DNA of 64,000 nt from Girardinichthys multiradiatus (GCF_021462225.1 NC_061815.1:50257373-50321372); one strand, 5' to 3'. Shown: positions 21,542 through 33,012, counted from the stretch's first letter. Translations and numbers: made by a program. Notes: generated from the letters alone by a model not told the origin.

Positions 21542-24060
21542 GGCAAATAGCCAACTCTGTGAAAGAGCAACAACTACGGAGGCAGAGCAACGTTTTAACA
21601 AGTTTATTGAAAGACGACGAGTGAGAACCATCTGGGTCTCCCGGATCGGTCTGGCTCGGGACTCAGAAGAGATGTGATTTGTTACTGGCCACTTGAGTAA
21701 TGTTAATATAAGGTTGCACTCAAAGGATATGATGAGGTCTTACTGTCGCAGAAGGATGGAAGCTCGTCAGGAGGAAGTAAGTCGTCCACAGAGCTCAGCA
21801 GGTGGAAAAACCAAGAGGTTTTCGACACTGGATCTCGATTGTTTGGTCTTTCAGATGGCAGCGCCTCAGAGGAGCGATAGGCGTTGGAGGGTGGACAGGC
21901 AGGTGAGCAAAGGTTATGTGGTTCCTTGGGTTGATCTTGGAGTCCAGAAGGCAGGTAGCAAGAGAGGAAAGGAGATGTGACCTTGCAAGGACAAGCAGGT
22001 ATAGATAATGGATGGATGGCAGCACTATATGTAGGAATGTGTTATAAATTTGATAATTTGATGGTGACACATAGACTGAAGCAAAAATACAGAATTAAAA
22101 CCTGCAAAATTTACTAATAGTTATAAACGTATAATAAATGTCCCTTACAGCATCATTTGACTTTCTTAGCTTTTAACAAAGATAATAGAAGCTTAGAATG
22201 ACACACATGTTAACAAAGGCAGAGAGGAGATGAGAGAGGAATCCATGATGGAGGAGGAGACACTGGTCACCCAGGGAACCAAAGGTGGCTGCAGAGCTTC
22301 TATCAGGCCTGCAGCAGAGAGGAGGGTGGAGGAGGATCTTCAAGCACATGATCAAATAAGTTATGGGATTTAGTTGCAGGGCTGCATGATATCAGGAAAA
22401 TGTAAAATATTTTTACTACTGCTTCAAGGTGCAACAACAATATAAGTTATTATTAGCCCGTAGCTTTGACTCTTCAGATGATGCTCACATTGAGCCTCAG
22501 TGTCTTCGCCATGAAAAATATGATTCATTGCAGATTGTGAATGCATGACACTTGAAACATAGTATCGTACCAATCAATGCATCCAAGCAGTCTTTTGTGA
22601 GATTGCGTACACTGATTTTGCGATGATGATTGCGTTTGGATATATTGTGTAGCTGCTTTTAGTCGTATAGGTTTGCAGGTTCTTGAACTGGTTGATGGTT
22701 TTTGTTGTTTCCAGCCTGTTTGAGCTGCAGCGTCTCTTTCTTTCTTCACGTCTCATCCTCTGCTTCCTTTCATTCAGCAGGGATGTTCTGTAGTTTTCTC
22801 AGCATCAAACTGAAAACCCAGTGCTGCCCTTTTCAATGCATCCCTGTCTGTCTGCTTCTTATTCGGTCGATTTCCTGACTCCTTTCTGATGCTCCTCCTG
22901 ATGCTCTCGCTGTTACTCAGCCTGCTCCTCTGGACCATCAGACTAATGTCCACTGAGGGATCAATCACAGCTGCATTTGTACCTTTAGGTGTGACACACA
23001 TGTGAACAAAGGTGTGTGTGTAAAAATATTAACACATCACCTCATTCCCCTCCCCCTGCTGCTCGTTGATGGTGATTAGTAACAGGTGTTGGCTCCACAT
23101 CTAAAATTACGGGTCCTGGAGTGCACGCCCACGCCGAAGCTTTCAATGATGGATGTGATTTATGGGGCTGAGACCTACGGGCTGCTGGAATAACATGGCA
23201 TCGTACCTGAAGACAACATACAAAGCATGCACATGTGTGTAAGGCATACGTACACATGGCAAATTTCTGGTTAACATGGCCGTCTTGTTTCAGCCCTGAG
23301 GTGAGATCTGATAGTAAAGATCCGGCAGTAAAAACACTCTGAGTGGAAACTGCACTTCTTCATCTTTAAGAGGAGATACCAACCCGTCACTGCAGCCTTC
23401 TACACCTCCGGCCTGTTAACGCGTTGTTGGACTTAGCAGACATGCTAGACTCTCTCTGTAATGGCAAGAGGCAGGGTCATTAATCTTCTGAAAGCTAGAA
23501 AAGGGAACCAAATGGCCTGTAATGTGCTCATATATACCGTGATTTAGCAGCAAGATGTGAGGAGAATGCATTTTAACAGCAGATCACTGCTGATTGCTGC
23601 TCAGTGTTTTATGATGCTGTTACTTTGCTCAATGGTGCATCACCTCTTCAGATATCATCTGCCATGGTGTAAATGAGAAACAATGGGCTTGTCTGCATCT
23701 CTTTGCACAGCTGCTTCATGTTGTGGAGTCTAACTAAATCTTATATTTGTAGCTAAATATTTGCTACTAACTGAAGACATTAGGAGATTTTCTTTCTGTT
23801 TGTAGTCATGTTGGTATGAGGGATCAAAGTAACAAAAATTAACTAGAAATTAATTGAAGGTGTGAAATACTGAATATGGTAAAATTGAGTGCCGTAAGAA
23901 CCAACTTGTGAAAATTAGAATCTGTGAATTTGGAGGTCATTAAAATGATAACATGGTAAATATTAATGTTATAAATATTAAGATTATCAAATTTAACGTT
24001 GCCTGTTTTCATTCACTGCCTTGATTTTAGCGCCCCCGTTTTTACTACTTTAGTTTTATC
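21542..24060. other. Non-coding stretch with two weak features of interest
   Basis: It holds a possible minus-strand coding exon at 22,774-23,001 (discussed as a finding) and a mixed-composition block at about 23,085-23,220 with conserved-element texture. The rest shows nothing recognisable. Confidence 0.35.
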
Positions 24061-24597
24061 ATTCATTGCGTTCACAGTGTGATTTTTGTTACTTCCGGTA
24101 GATCGGAATACGGCAGCAGCCCGGCGCGACAGCAAAGTACGAAGTCCAGAGCCATGCGTAGAACTGGGATAACAGCTAAATGAATAAATCACAACAGTAT
24201 TTCCTGTTCGACTGATGTCTTTGTGATAAACTTACATCATTCAGAGCATATCTAACAGGCTTTAGGACCCAGAAATAAACAATAAATGAACAATCCTCTC
24301 TTAGTCTCAGCACTTCAATGAGCTCCTATAGTTCAATCTGCTGCTTCATTAGCAAAATTGAATCAATTACTGACTGCACAACACAAAGTAGTGCTGAACT
24401 ATGCATGATTTATAACTCATAAAAATCTGAAAAGTGCGGCATGCATTTATGTCCAAGGCCTCCAGAGTCAATATTATACCACTACTTTGTTAAACCGTTC
24501 TCATCAGTTTATTTATTTCTTTTGACAGAATTTCTTCAAAATAATTATATAAATTATAAATAAATTATATAATTATATAAATGTTCAAATCTAATTT

Positions 24598-24840
24598 ATG
24601 TTCTTCTCTGGATCTGTAATGGATTCCTGGCAGCAGTGTAAGATTGTGTGCCTCACAACAATGTCAATCGAGGACGTGGAAGATTTGTACATAATTGGAT
24701 TTCTGATAACAGGATTTCTGCTTTTTGGAGTTGGTGGTTACTTGGCTTATCGAAAAATCTGTAAAACATCGGCAGCTGTTCAAAGCACTCCAAAGCTGCC
24801 TGGGATGTTTGAATGGATCTTTAGAGCTCTCAGCACTTAA
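24598..24840 (+). CDS. Small ORF predicting a single-pass membrane protein
   Basis: An 80-codon frame ends at TAA 24,838-24,840. Possible starts are Met1 (24,598), Met8 (24,619; purine at -3 and G at +4, the best context) and Met22 (24,661). Residues about 30-51, LYIIGFLITGFLLFGVGGYLAY, form one clear hydrophobic helix with glycine spacing. It is preceded by acidic EDVED and followed by basic RKICK, which by the positive-inside rule predicts N-out, C-in topology. The C-terminus has KLPGMFEWIFRAL. I recognise no family. About 900 bp downstream is a LINE-type 3' end, so this may be part of a repeat rather than a host gene. No intron evidence. It could be a chance ORF, but one compact transmembrane segment with flanking charges is not typical of random translation. 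Confidence 0.35.
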   Translation: MFFSGSVMDSWQQCKIVCLTTMSIEDVEDLYIIGFLITGFLLFGVGGYLAYRKICKTSAAVQSTPKLPGMFEWIFRALST

Positions 24841-25739
24841 ACTAATATGTTAAGAGAGCAGAATTGCAAGCTGGACGCGATCCTTGAACAGTATCACAGG
24901 CTGGCTGGACTCAAAGGTGATATGATTTAATCTAGGAGAAAGTTGTTTGCTCAGGATCTACTGAAAGTACCAGAAATGTGGCTATTTGGATTTGAAATTG
25001 AGAATGCCAGTAAGACTTTGAAGGCAGGTGGAAAATCACAGCCGGCCTGAACCAAAACATTTGTTTGTCTAATTCAGGCGCCCCGATACGGCCTCCACAG
25101 GCTTCTTATCAAAACATTTCTCCTGGATGTTCTCTAAATACGACACTCTGCCCCAGCAACCCCCCTCATCTGTGAACTGAACTGTATGGACGTTTGATAA
25201 AACTTCCATCCCTTTTTCAAGGACAATGGCACCTTCGTCAGTGTTGACAGTCTAATTCTTTGCACACATGATCATACTTAAATATTGGCACCCTCACAAG
25301 TCCACCATGCCCCTGCAAAATCTTTGCTTATGTGTGTTGTGTTGTTATGTGTGTTGCTTTCCCATGCTCCTTATTTTTTACCTAAATGTGGATTTCATTT
25401 CTTCATTTCTTCTCCTTTTCATAGATTTTTAGATTTACCAGTGAAAGGAAAATAATACTAGTTTCTTAAAAAAATTGAATAAAAGCTGTTTTTACACCAG
25501 TAACTCAGCTTCCTTAGTTAGAACTCAGTGATTGCTTAGTTAAATTTCAATGGATGCAAATGACTGTTATTACCTCTTTAGAAAGATTGGTTTAGAACCA
25601 GCTCTTACCAATAAAATCCAAAGGATTACTAATGTTATCTGTATCATTGTAATGTTGACCAGAAATTTTTAGATTTCTCAGAAGGATTCATAGATTTTTA
25701 GATTTCTTAGAAGGATTGTAGAATCATTTGATTTGTTTT
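24841..25739 (+). other. Probable 3' region of a retroelement, no ORF
   Basis: Includes a GCGCCCCGATACGGCC...CCAGCAACCCCCCTCATC block and TGTGTTGTGTTGTTATGTG, then AT-rich DNA with repeated CATAGATTTTTAGATTT words at about 25,422, 25,662 and 25,690. The texture and the LINE tail that follows suggest a retroelement 3' UTR. The upstream boundary is not defined and may reach 24,100. Confidence 0.35.
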
Positions 25740-25856
25740 TCTGTGTATGTGTATGTTTATTTTCTTTGTGATTGTATTGTAATTGTATGTACAGCGCTTT
25801 AAGTGTCTCGTTACTGAAAAGTGCTATATAAATAAACTTACCTTACCACACTTTTT
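25740..25856 (+). mobile_element. LINE-type 3' terminus with CCTTA tail, left half
   Basis: TACAGCGCTTTAAGTGTCTC...AAAAGTGCTATATAAATAAAC followed by TTACCTTACC is a CR1/L2-type 3' end with a pentanucleotide tail. The tail is interrupted here and resumes at 27,417 beyond the hAT element. Confidence 0.7.
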
Positions 25857-27416
25857 GTCCTGGGCCCCCCTTTGATTCATAGGTAAATTTTGCTGCCCCC
25901 CAGCCCAGCACACATTGACCCTCCGACCAGACACACGTATTTTGTTTTCAAACGCTATTGCAATTTATTTTACAACTCAGTAAACTGCAGTAAATTACAG
26001 GTTGCAATAAAATAAACTAGAGTCATTCAAGTAACAAAACAAACCATTTTACCTTTTACAGTGTAAATATTTCAAATGTAACATTTTTTACAGTATAATA
26101 ATATTCAACATTGCTATTAACCTGTTTTTCAAAAATGTGAAAAATTTGTGTAAAACACAAACAACTCCCTGAGAGGAAAAATAAGGTTTCTTGTGAAAAC
26201 AGCATCTTTCCTATATTTTTAGTGACTGGTGTGAGCCTACTTGTTGCTGCAGATCTTCTGAAATCTGGGTTGCAATTGTGAGATTGCCACTCGAAGTTCG
26301 TTTTCAATGTCGAGCTTTGATCTGTATTTTGTCTTGATTGAGGCCACAGCAGAAAAACTTGTCTCACAAAGGTAGGATGTGGGAGAAGTATGGCCAGGGC
26401 TCTCTTACCTAGCAGTGGATAATCTTTCTCCACTCCAATCCAAAATGCAGCCAATGTCTTTGACTTAAACTGTAGCCACATTGTTGAATTAGGGGCCTGC
26501 GCCCCGTCTGTGCAGATCCCCACACAGTCCTCCCATTTCAAATTAGCCTCTTTCAAGGATGAGTCAATAATTTTAAACAGTTCCTCTGCAGTGGCTCTAC
26601 CGGGAACTTGTTTGCAGAAAAGCAACTCCTCCCTCATGTCATCTCCATCTATGAATCTGACGTAAGTTATCAGTTATCAGTCTTTGTTACTGTCGGTGGC
26701 TTCATCCATGTGCAGAGCAAAGCGGCTGTCACGCACCTTATCATCAAGTTGCTCCTCTATGTCCTTTGAAATGTCATTAATGCGCCTACCGATAGTATTA
26801 TTAGACAGAGGAATAGCCCGTAGTTTGCTGGCTGCTATGTCATCAATCATAGTTGAAACTATGTCCATAGCACAAGGAAGTATTTAATTCCTCCGCGATT
26901 GTGTGCGGCTTTTTTCACTTTGCCACCCGGTAAGCAACTTTATATGAGCTGAGTTGAGCGTTTGCCGGTACATTTGCAGCTTTAGTAAAGAGACATTGCT
27001 GGGCACGGCAGTTTACGAGTTTATGTCGAAAAAAATTAACTGCCTTATCTTTGTGCTCTGGATGTTTTCTCTCCAAGTGGAGTCTGAGCTTGTTAGGCTT
27101 CAAACTGTCACAAGTTAGCACTTTAAGACAGACAACACACTGCGGTCTCTCATTACCCACCATTGTGCAGGTGAATCCCAAGGCAAGATATGATTTGTCA
27201 TATTTTCTAACCTTTGGCTTTGAAGAAAGTTGTTTTGGAACAAATTTGGTGATTCTTCATCTTCTTTTTTACGTTTTTGTGGGAGTCCCGCCAGAAACCT
27301 GTCCATTATGCTAACAGTGTCCAAACATTCTTTTTTTCAGTTATTTATACTGCGCCCCCCCGGCAATGACGCTGAGCCCCTCCTAGGGGGTGCGCCCCCC
27401 ACTTTGGGAACCTCTG
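25857..27416 (-). mobile_element. ZBED-type hAT transposon, internally deleted, inside a LINE tail
   Basis: On the minus strand it begins CAGAGGTTCCCAAAGTGGGG, the typical terminus of a fish hAT family related to the ZBED5-like domesticated genes, and it encodes BED-finger and transposase fragments. The far end (GGGGGCAGCAAAATTTACC... on the minus strand, ending near AAAGTGT) has lost its last bases or diverged. CCTTA units lie on both sides, so it inserted into the LINE's tail. Because the target is itself a short repeat, the 8-bp duplication cannot be told apart from the array. Confidence 0.82.
26056..27324 (-). pseudogene. hAT/ZBED-type transposase pseudogene
   Basis: In order on the minus strand: MDRFLAGLPQKRKKED (27,324 start); frameshift; GFTCTMVGNERPQCVVCLK with the Cys pair and LRLHLERKHPEH with the His pair of a BED zinc finger (26,915-27,181); frame change near 26,890; STMIDDIAASKLRAIPLS and FALHMDEATDSNKD (26,677-26,868); a short tandem duplication creating TGA/TAA stops at about 26,665-26,680; then REELLFCKQVPGRATAEELF and CVGICTDGAQA (26,500-26,637). 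A large internal deletion near 26,490 joins this directly to LQFKSKTLAAFWIGVEK and the dimerisation-region block LLGKRALAILLP, followed by another frameshift. Most of the catalytic core is absent. DNA-binding and dimerisation ends remain recognisable. Domesticated relatives exist in vertebrates, but this copy is plainly dead. Confidence 0.85.
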
Positions 27417-27451
27417 CCTTACCTTACCTTACCTTACCTTACCTTACCTTA
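27417..27451 (+). repeat. (CCTTA)n array, right half of the split LINE tail
   Basis: Seven CCTTA units follow the hAT terminus directly. Two more units sit before 25,857 at the end of the LINE 3' terminus. Confidence 0.9.
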
Positions 27452-27497
27452 TATATGTCCAAAAGCTTGTATTACAGCACAAATGTGTTTATCCGAT

Positions 27498-27885
27498 CAC
27501 TCTGAGCCTGGTTCTGGTTCTGCTGGAGGTTTCTTCCTGTTAAAAGGGAGTTTTTCCTCTCCACTGTCGCTACATGCATGCTCAGTATGAGGGATTGCTG
27601 CAAAGTCAACGCCAGTGACTGTCCACTGTCTCTACATGCTCATCCAGGAGGAGTGAATGCTGCAAGTCACTGACTGGATGCAATCTGCTGGGTTTCCTTA
27701 GACAGAAAAACGTTTTATCCAATTTGAATAAATAACTGAATCTGACTGTTTGATAGTTAGGATTAATTAGAATGTATGAACCTGACTTGAAATCTGGATG
27801 ATTCGATTGACTTAGTAAAGTGCCTTGAGATGACATGTGTTGCGAATTGGCGCTATAGAAATAAAACTGAAATGAATTGAATTTA
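27498..27885 (+). repeat. Dispersed repeat with LINE-like 3' tail, copy B
   Basis: Reverse complement of the tail half of copies A and C: GGTTTCTTCCTGTTAAAAGGG, TCCACTGTCGCTACATGC, and the tail GCGCTATAGAAATAAAACTGAAATG. Truncated on its 5' side. Orientation is opposite to copies A and C. Confidence 0.75.
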
Positions 27886-28904
27886 TTTTAGTCCTAATCA
27901 GAGTTTGGGCCAGTAGAGGTCCCTGATCAAACCTAAAAAACTCTGGAGATCACTTTACAGTAGAAATGCTTTGACTCACTGTGGGACTATAAGAAAAAGA
28001 AAAAGCAAACATTTTACATGTAAATAAAAATAATTGAAACTATGAACATAGTTTTAGAGATGGAACAAATAAGTAAAGCAAATATATGGCGGACACAACG
28101 TTTATAATGTTCAGGAAAGGTCCACAGACTAACAGTCGTCAGATTAAACAGAAACTTCTCATTAATGGTCAATAAATGGATGTAGTTTGTCTGCAAACAT
28201 CAAGCAGTGACATTGCTACAGAATAAACCACAACACATTAACTGATCATTATGATACTTCAGTTTGATTTGTATTTCTGGTATTTAATTAAAGAATATTT
28301 ATAGATATTCTCTAATTGATTTTGCACCAGTTCAGAGTTTGTGTTAACCCTTAGATGGAAACCTGGTCAGAGAACAGAGCAACACACAGAGAAAGAGAAC
28401 GAACTCTGAGTGGGTTCCAGTCTGCAGAGCCACAGACTAGCAGAGCTAATTACTCCACATCACATCACTTTTGCAAATCCTTTCAGATTCTCCTGCTTTT
28501 TGCTTCATGCAGATAAAACATCTGTGGTTTTGTTTGTTTCCATCCTCCCTCCTCTGAAAATCAATTTGGTTTGTTTTCCTCCATCGGGGCTTAAATGTTC
28601 ATCAGCTGCATATTTTAAGTTCATTTTGTCTACATAAGCAGAAAAAATGTGCCTACTTCATTGGTGATAAATCCTGAATCTCACTACACAGCAGATCATG
28701 TCATACTCATGGCTGGCTGGCGGCCAGCCCGTTCACACAAAGTCATCAGCCTCAGTGATGACTTCAGCAATGCTGCTCGGCTAAACAGAACCTTTGCTGT
28801 GGAGCAACTGCACTTAATGCAATGAAGGGTGGAGCCACAGTCAGTGTGTTGGTGCATCCACTCTGAAAGACAGAGAACTGGTGCAAAGAACACATGTTCC
28901 TTAT
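27886..28904. other. Non-coding stretch, nothing recognised
   Basis: AT-rich sequence without a domain-bearing ORF or repeat family. Confidence 0.4.
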
Positions 28905-29508
28905 TACTACACCTGAACACACCATTCCCACCTTAAAACATGGGGTGGCCATCTTCCCATCATGCTGTGGGAAGATGGATGGAGCTAAATCCAGGACTAT
29001 CCTAGAGGAAATCCTGTTAGAGGACCTGAGACTGGGGTGGAGGTTCACCTTCCAGCAGGACAACCACCCTGAACATCCAGCCTGAGATACAATGGATGGT
29101 TTAGATCAAAGCAGATTCATGGGTTAGAATGGCCTAGTCCAAACCTAAAGGACTGATGTTCACAGATGTTCTCCATCCAATCTGACTGAGCTTGAGCTGC
29201 TTCATCAGAACCTTTTTAGTCTGTAGAAGTTCAAAGCTGGTGGAGACAAACCCTAAAGGGCCTCCAGCTGGACCTGCAGACTGGAAAAGGTTCTACAAAG
29301 TACTGACTTAGGGGTCTGAATGCAATTTCACACCACACTTTTCAGATTCTAATGTGGAAAATGAAAATTTGAAAATCATTTTCCATCCACTTCCCATTTC
29401 TGCTGGACTTGGTGTTGGTCCGTCACAGAAAAGCCCAAATAAAACATCTGAAGTTTTATGGTTTTAACCTGAATGTGAGAAAAAATTAAAGGGGGTGAAA
29501 AATATTGT
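28905..29508 (+). pseudogene. Tc1-like remnant with deletions
   Basis: CTGAACACACCATTCCCACC encodes the PEHTIPT segment. Then AGATGGATGGAGCTAAATCCAGG (KMDGAKSRTILEE), GGAGGTTCACCTTCCAGCAGG (second-Asp region FTFQQDN), and a degraded coding tail. The 3' part TCTGAATGCAATTTCACACC... and AAAGGGGGTGAAAAATATTG is an eroded right arm. It lacks the N-terminal half and the SPDLNPIE motif is damaged. Confidence 0.75.
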
Positions 29509-32500
29509 CTTCAATTAAATTTTGATTTTGTCATCTAATAATGGTTATTTTGGGTTGAAAATAATGAAATCATCCTAACGGTACCAGAGCTTATTAAATG
29601 ACTCTGTGTGGCTATAAAATGTGTGTTTATGCTGGACGTGATGAACCAGTGCTGTCTGTCTCTAATGAGCCATGGTAGGACAAAAATTATTTACATTTTC
29701 TATAGATCTCCCCGAAGTAATGATGTCCATCCATCATTGTTCAACGGCTCTTTAATGGATTTTCACATTAGCTACAGTTACACATATGATGCATTAATCA
29801 CTGACACAGAGACATGAACTACAAACAAAAGGAAGTTAAAAAGAGAAGAATGAGATGAAGACAACAGCACACAGTTCAACACTGACACATTTAAACCTTT
29901 AAACAGTTCAGTTAAGGTGACAGAATAACTAACTTTAAAAAAAAATACATTTATTTTACTATCTAAATGCATTTTAATAACAGTGGGAAGAAGAATAAAG
30001 GAGCCAGCGGTGAAATGGAAAAAACCTGCAGTGAGGAGGTTTTATGGATGGATGGCGTTCAGCTATGTGGGACCGGCCCGGTGGTGCAGAGGCCCAAAGA
30101 TTCAAAGTCTGGGCAGGAAACAAAAATAAAGAAGTTGGAGGACGTGATAAGATTTCTGCTCCTGGCGTGGACAGATAAAGACCATCAAAGTCAGAAAAGG
30201 AGACAGGGGGTTCATGAATTCACAGTGAATAAAGATTGTTTGGATGTTTGCTCCAATCACGGGCCTGATTGGGATATTTAGTGAACATATTTATCTGCTG
30301 CCAGCCTTTACAGGAAATTATGCAATAATAGGCAACAACATCCTGATTTAACCTTAATTTGGTCCTAGAAGAGGTCAGATTAGTGAACAGTTCTCACCGT
30401 GTTCATGTCTCTCTCTCTGTGGACAGAGGAGTGGAACCAACGAGTGGAAGACCGTCAGTATAAAATGTTCTTTGCAGCTGCCAGTTCTGTTCTACTCCAT
30501 CCAGAGCCAATTAATGCTTTCTATCACTCCACACGGCAATAAATCTCTCTAGTAGGTGTGTGTCGTAACGTCAGAGCGCTGTCGTTGACGTTGAGGAGAG
30601 GAAAAAATAAAGTAAAGAAAAACTCATTTATAGGAGATGAAGGAAGGAACATAGCTACTAGTTTAAAATGTATGAGAGGTATTAAACCTTGTTTTTTAGC
30701 TGTTCCATGGTAACCCACGCCTATAACTGACACTGTTCAGATATTATGATGAAAACACCGAGATGAAAGCAATGAAAATGAGCCTAATAATGTTTTTACT
30801 GTGGCTGATTGTATGTTTGCCAGGTTGGAAACCTTCAGCCTTGATTTTCTTACCGTAAAATACATGAGAATTCCTACACTTACAGAAATGACGTGAAGTC
30901 CTGCCAGCTGGTATGAAAATGAAATAATCTCACATCATAAATCAGTTCTGAAAGGCAGATGTTGGTGCCTGTTAAATGGGAACATTTTACATGTTCAGAA
31001 ATCTTAATTGATAAAATAAAAGCAGCATATGGCTCCACTGTAAAAACAGCTTCCAGACGTTGGAGCTCACACTGAGATAACTTCTGTTTTAGGTTGGATT
31101 TTATCTTCATTTTTAAACCTAATGATTAATGTCTGATTTACCTGGAAATGTAACAGTCTTCTCATCCATCCATCAAACCAAAGTTTCTGTGCTCCATAAC
31201 TGCTAAATTAATTTAAATAAACGGAGACAATTAGTTTTATTGCTTGAAAGAAAAACATCAGTTGAGACTGGAGCAAAAGCAGCTGATAAATGATGCTGCG
31301 ATGCTGATAAGCTACATTATATTTATGAGCAGTAAATTAAATTAGTCTCATAATCTATAAAGAACCAGTCTGAAAAATGTATGTTATTTATTTCTAATTA
31401 AAGAAGCAGAGAGTTAATTTCTGTTTATTTCTCAGGATTTATTTCAAATGCTGATTAAATCTTGGCTGGAGCAATCACCTGGAACCAAAGAATTCAGTTT
31501 ATTTTACTAACACTCATTAATGAATTAGATACACAAACAAACTCCACAGAACAAAGAAACTCAGCATTTCTTGGCTAATTGATGCATGCAGGTTGATTCA
31601 TCCTTCTCCATGCAGCACAGCTTGATGAAGCTCAGGCTGAGAGGTCTGCATCGTACCTGGAAGGTGTTAAAGCCTTAACGCTGCAGTGAAAGATAAATCC
31701 GTCAGGTCTAAGCTTTTCCACATTCACTTGATGTAGATTGATAGTCCTGTACAGGGAGATGGACACACACACACATAGTTAATCATGTGTGTGACAGTCC
31801 AGAGGGGAGAAGGGAAAAATCTGGAATACCGGTTGGATACTTGGTCTGTGTGTGACTTGGCCCTGTGCCCTCTCCCCCCACAAGCCACACAGTAAGAGGT
31901 CCTACTCAGGATTATCCCCTCAAGTCCTGCGCGATCACACACACACGCATACACACACACCCTAACTAACCCTGCCAGTCCTCTGTGGGTTGTTAACCAA
32001 ACCGCCTGTCAGCCCTAAAACTTACCTCCACCTGTCAGAAGTTTCCTGTCCACTTCCTGTTCCTGTCAGATGTAACACAGAGACCGTCTTCTGAGCATAG
32101 ATGTCCCATTCATTCACCGTCTTCACCGCTCACTCTAGTAGGAGCTTCCTGATCTAATGCTTCTCTGCTGCTTTCATCATGTCTCTGCTGCTGCAGCTGG
32201 TCTGTCCACAAACCGCTGGACATGCAGTGAAACCAGTAATTAACCTGCTACTGTGGCAGTTACCCTGAATTACAGTTTCTGTCAACATTATTTGAACAAA
32301 CAGCTGCTGCCAGGCAGGACATGGGTGGGACACACTGATGGATACATGTTCATTGTGTCTGTCCATTAGATGTAGAAAACACCTCCATGTGGTTATCTTC
32401 TAACAAACCCATGCCACTTCACGAGGTTTTGCACATTTCATCCCAGCCTAAAAAGATGTTTTATTGGGATATTTTTTGCCACATCAACACTAACTAGTGC

Positions 32501-32619
32501 AGAATTGCATGAATGAAGTGCATTTAGCCCTCTTTACTCTGGCGCCCCTAAAAGAAATCCTGCCTTTGAGGCCAGATGAGGCCAAAACTGAACTTTGTGG
32601 CCTTACAGTGGTGGAAAAC
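29509..32619. other. Long non-coding stretch with candidate conserved blocks
   Basis: No repeat family or gene seen apart from short CA runs near 31,767 and 31,937. Mixed-composition blocks at about 29,580-29,800, 30,000-30,380 and 32,200-32,320 look like conserved non-coding DNA. Confidence 0.35.
30000..30380. other. Candidate conserved non-coding element
   Basis: AATAAAGATTGTTTGG, CCAATCACGGGCCTGATTGG and GGAAATTATGCAATAATAGG in close order, without repeat signatures. SOX-like (ATTGTT), CCAAT and C/EBP-like (TTATGCAAT) words are present. A 104-codon ORF across it has no known domain. Inference only. Confidence 0.27.
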
Positions 32620-33012
32620 TTTGCTTTACTCTGAACACACCATCCCCACAGTGACACATGGTGGTGGCAGCATTATGCTGTGAGGATGCTTTTCTTCAGC
32701 AGGAACAGGGAAGCTGGTCAGATTACCTGTCAGAGGCTGCAGAAGACTTGAGACTGTGGTGGAGGTTCACCTTCCAGCAGGACAACCACCTTAAACATAC
32801 AACCAGAGATACACTGGGATTTAAATCAAAGCAGATTCATGTGTTAGAATGGCCTAGTCAAAGTCCAGACCTAAATCTAACTGAGGCAGGACTAGCTCCT
32901 ACAATCCATGCATTTTCCTTCCACTTCCCAATCCCGAACCTGTCACACAAAATCCCAATAAAATAGATTGTCGTTCATGGCTGTAACATGGCAAGATGGA
33001 AAAAAGTTTAAA
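32620..33012 (+). pseudogene. Tc1-like remnant with internal deletions
   Basis: Contains CACATGGTGGTGGCAGCATTATGCTG (HGGGSIML), GCTTTTCTTCAGCAGGAACAGG (FSSAGTG), GGTTCACCTTCCAGCAGG (FQQDN), then GAATGGCCTAGTCAAAGTCCAGACC (EWPSQSPD). After this it jumps directly to 3' non-coding words (CTTCCACTTCCC...AAAATCCCAATAAAATA). Stops and deletions throughout. Confidence 0.78.
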
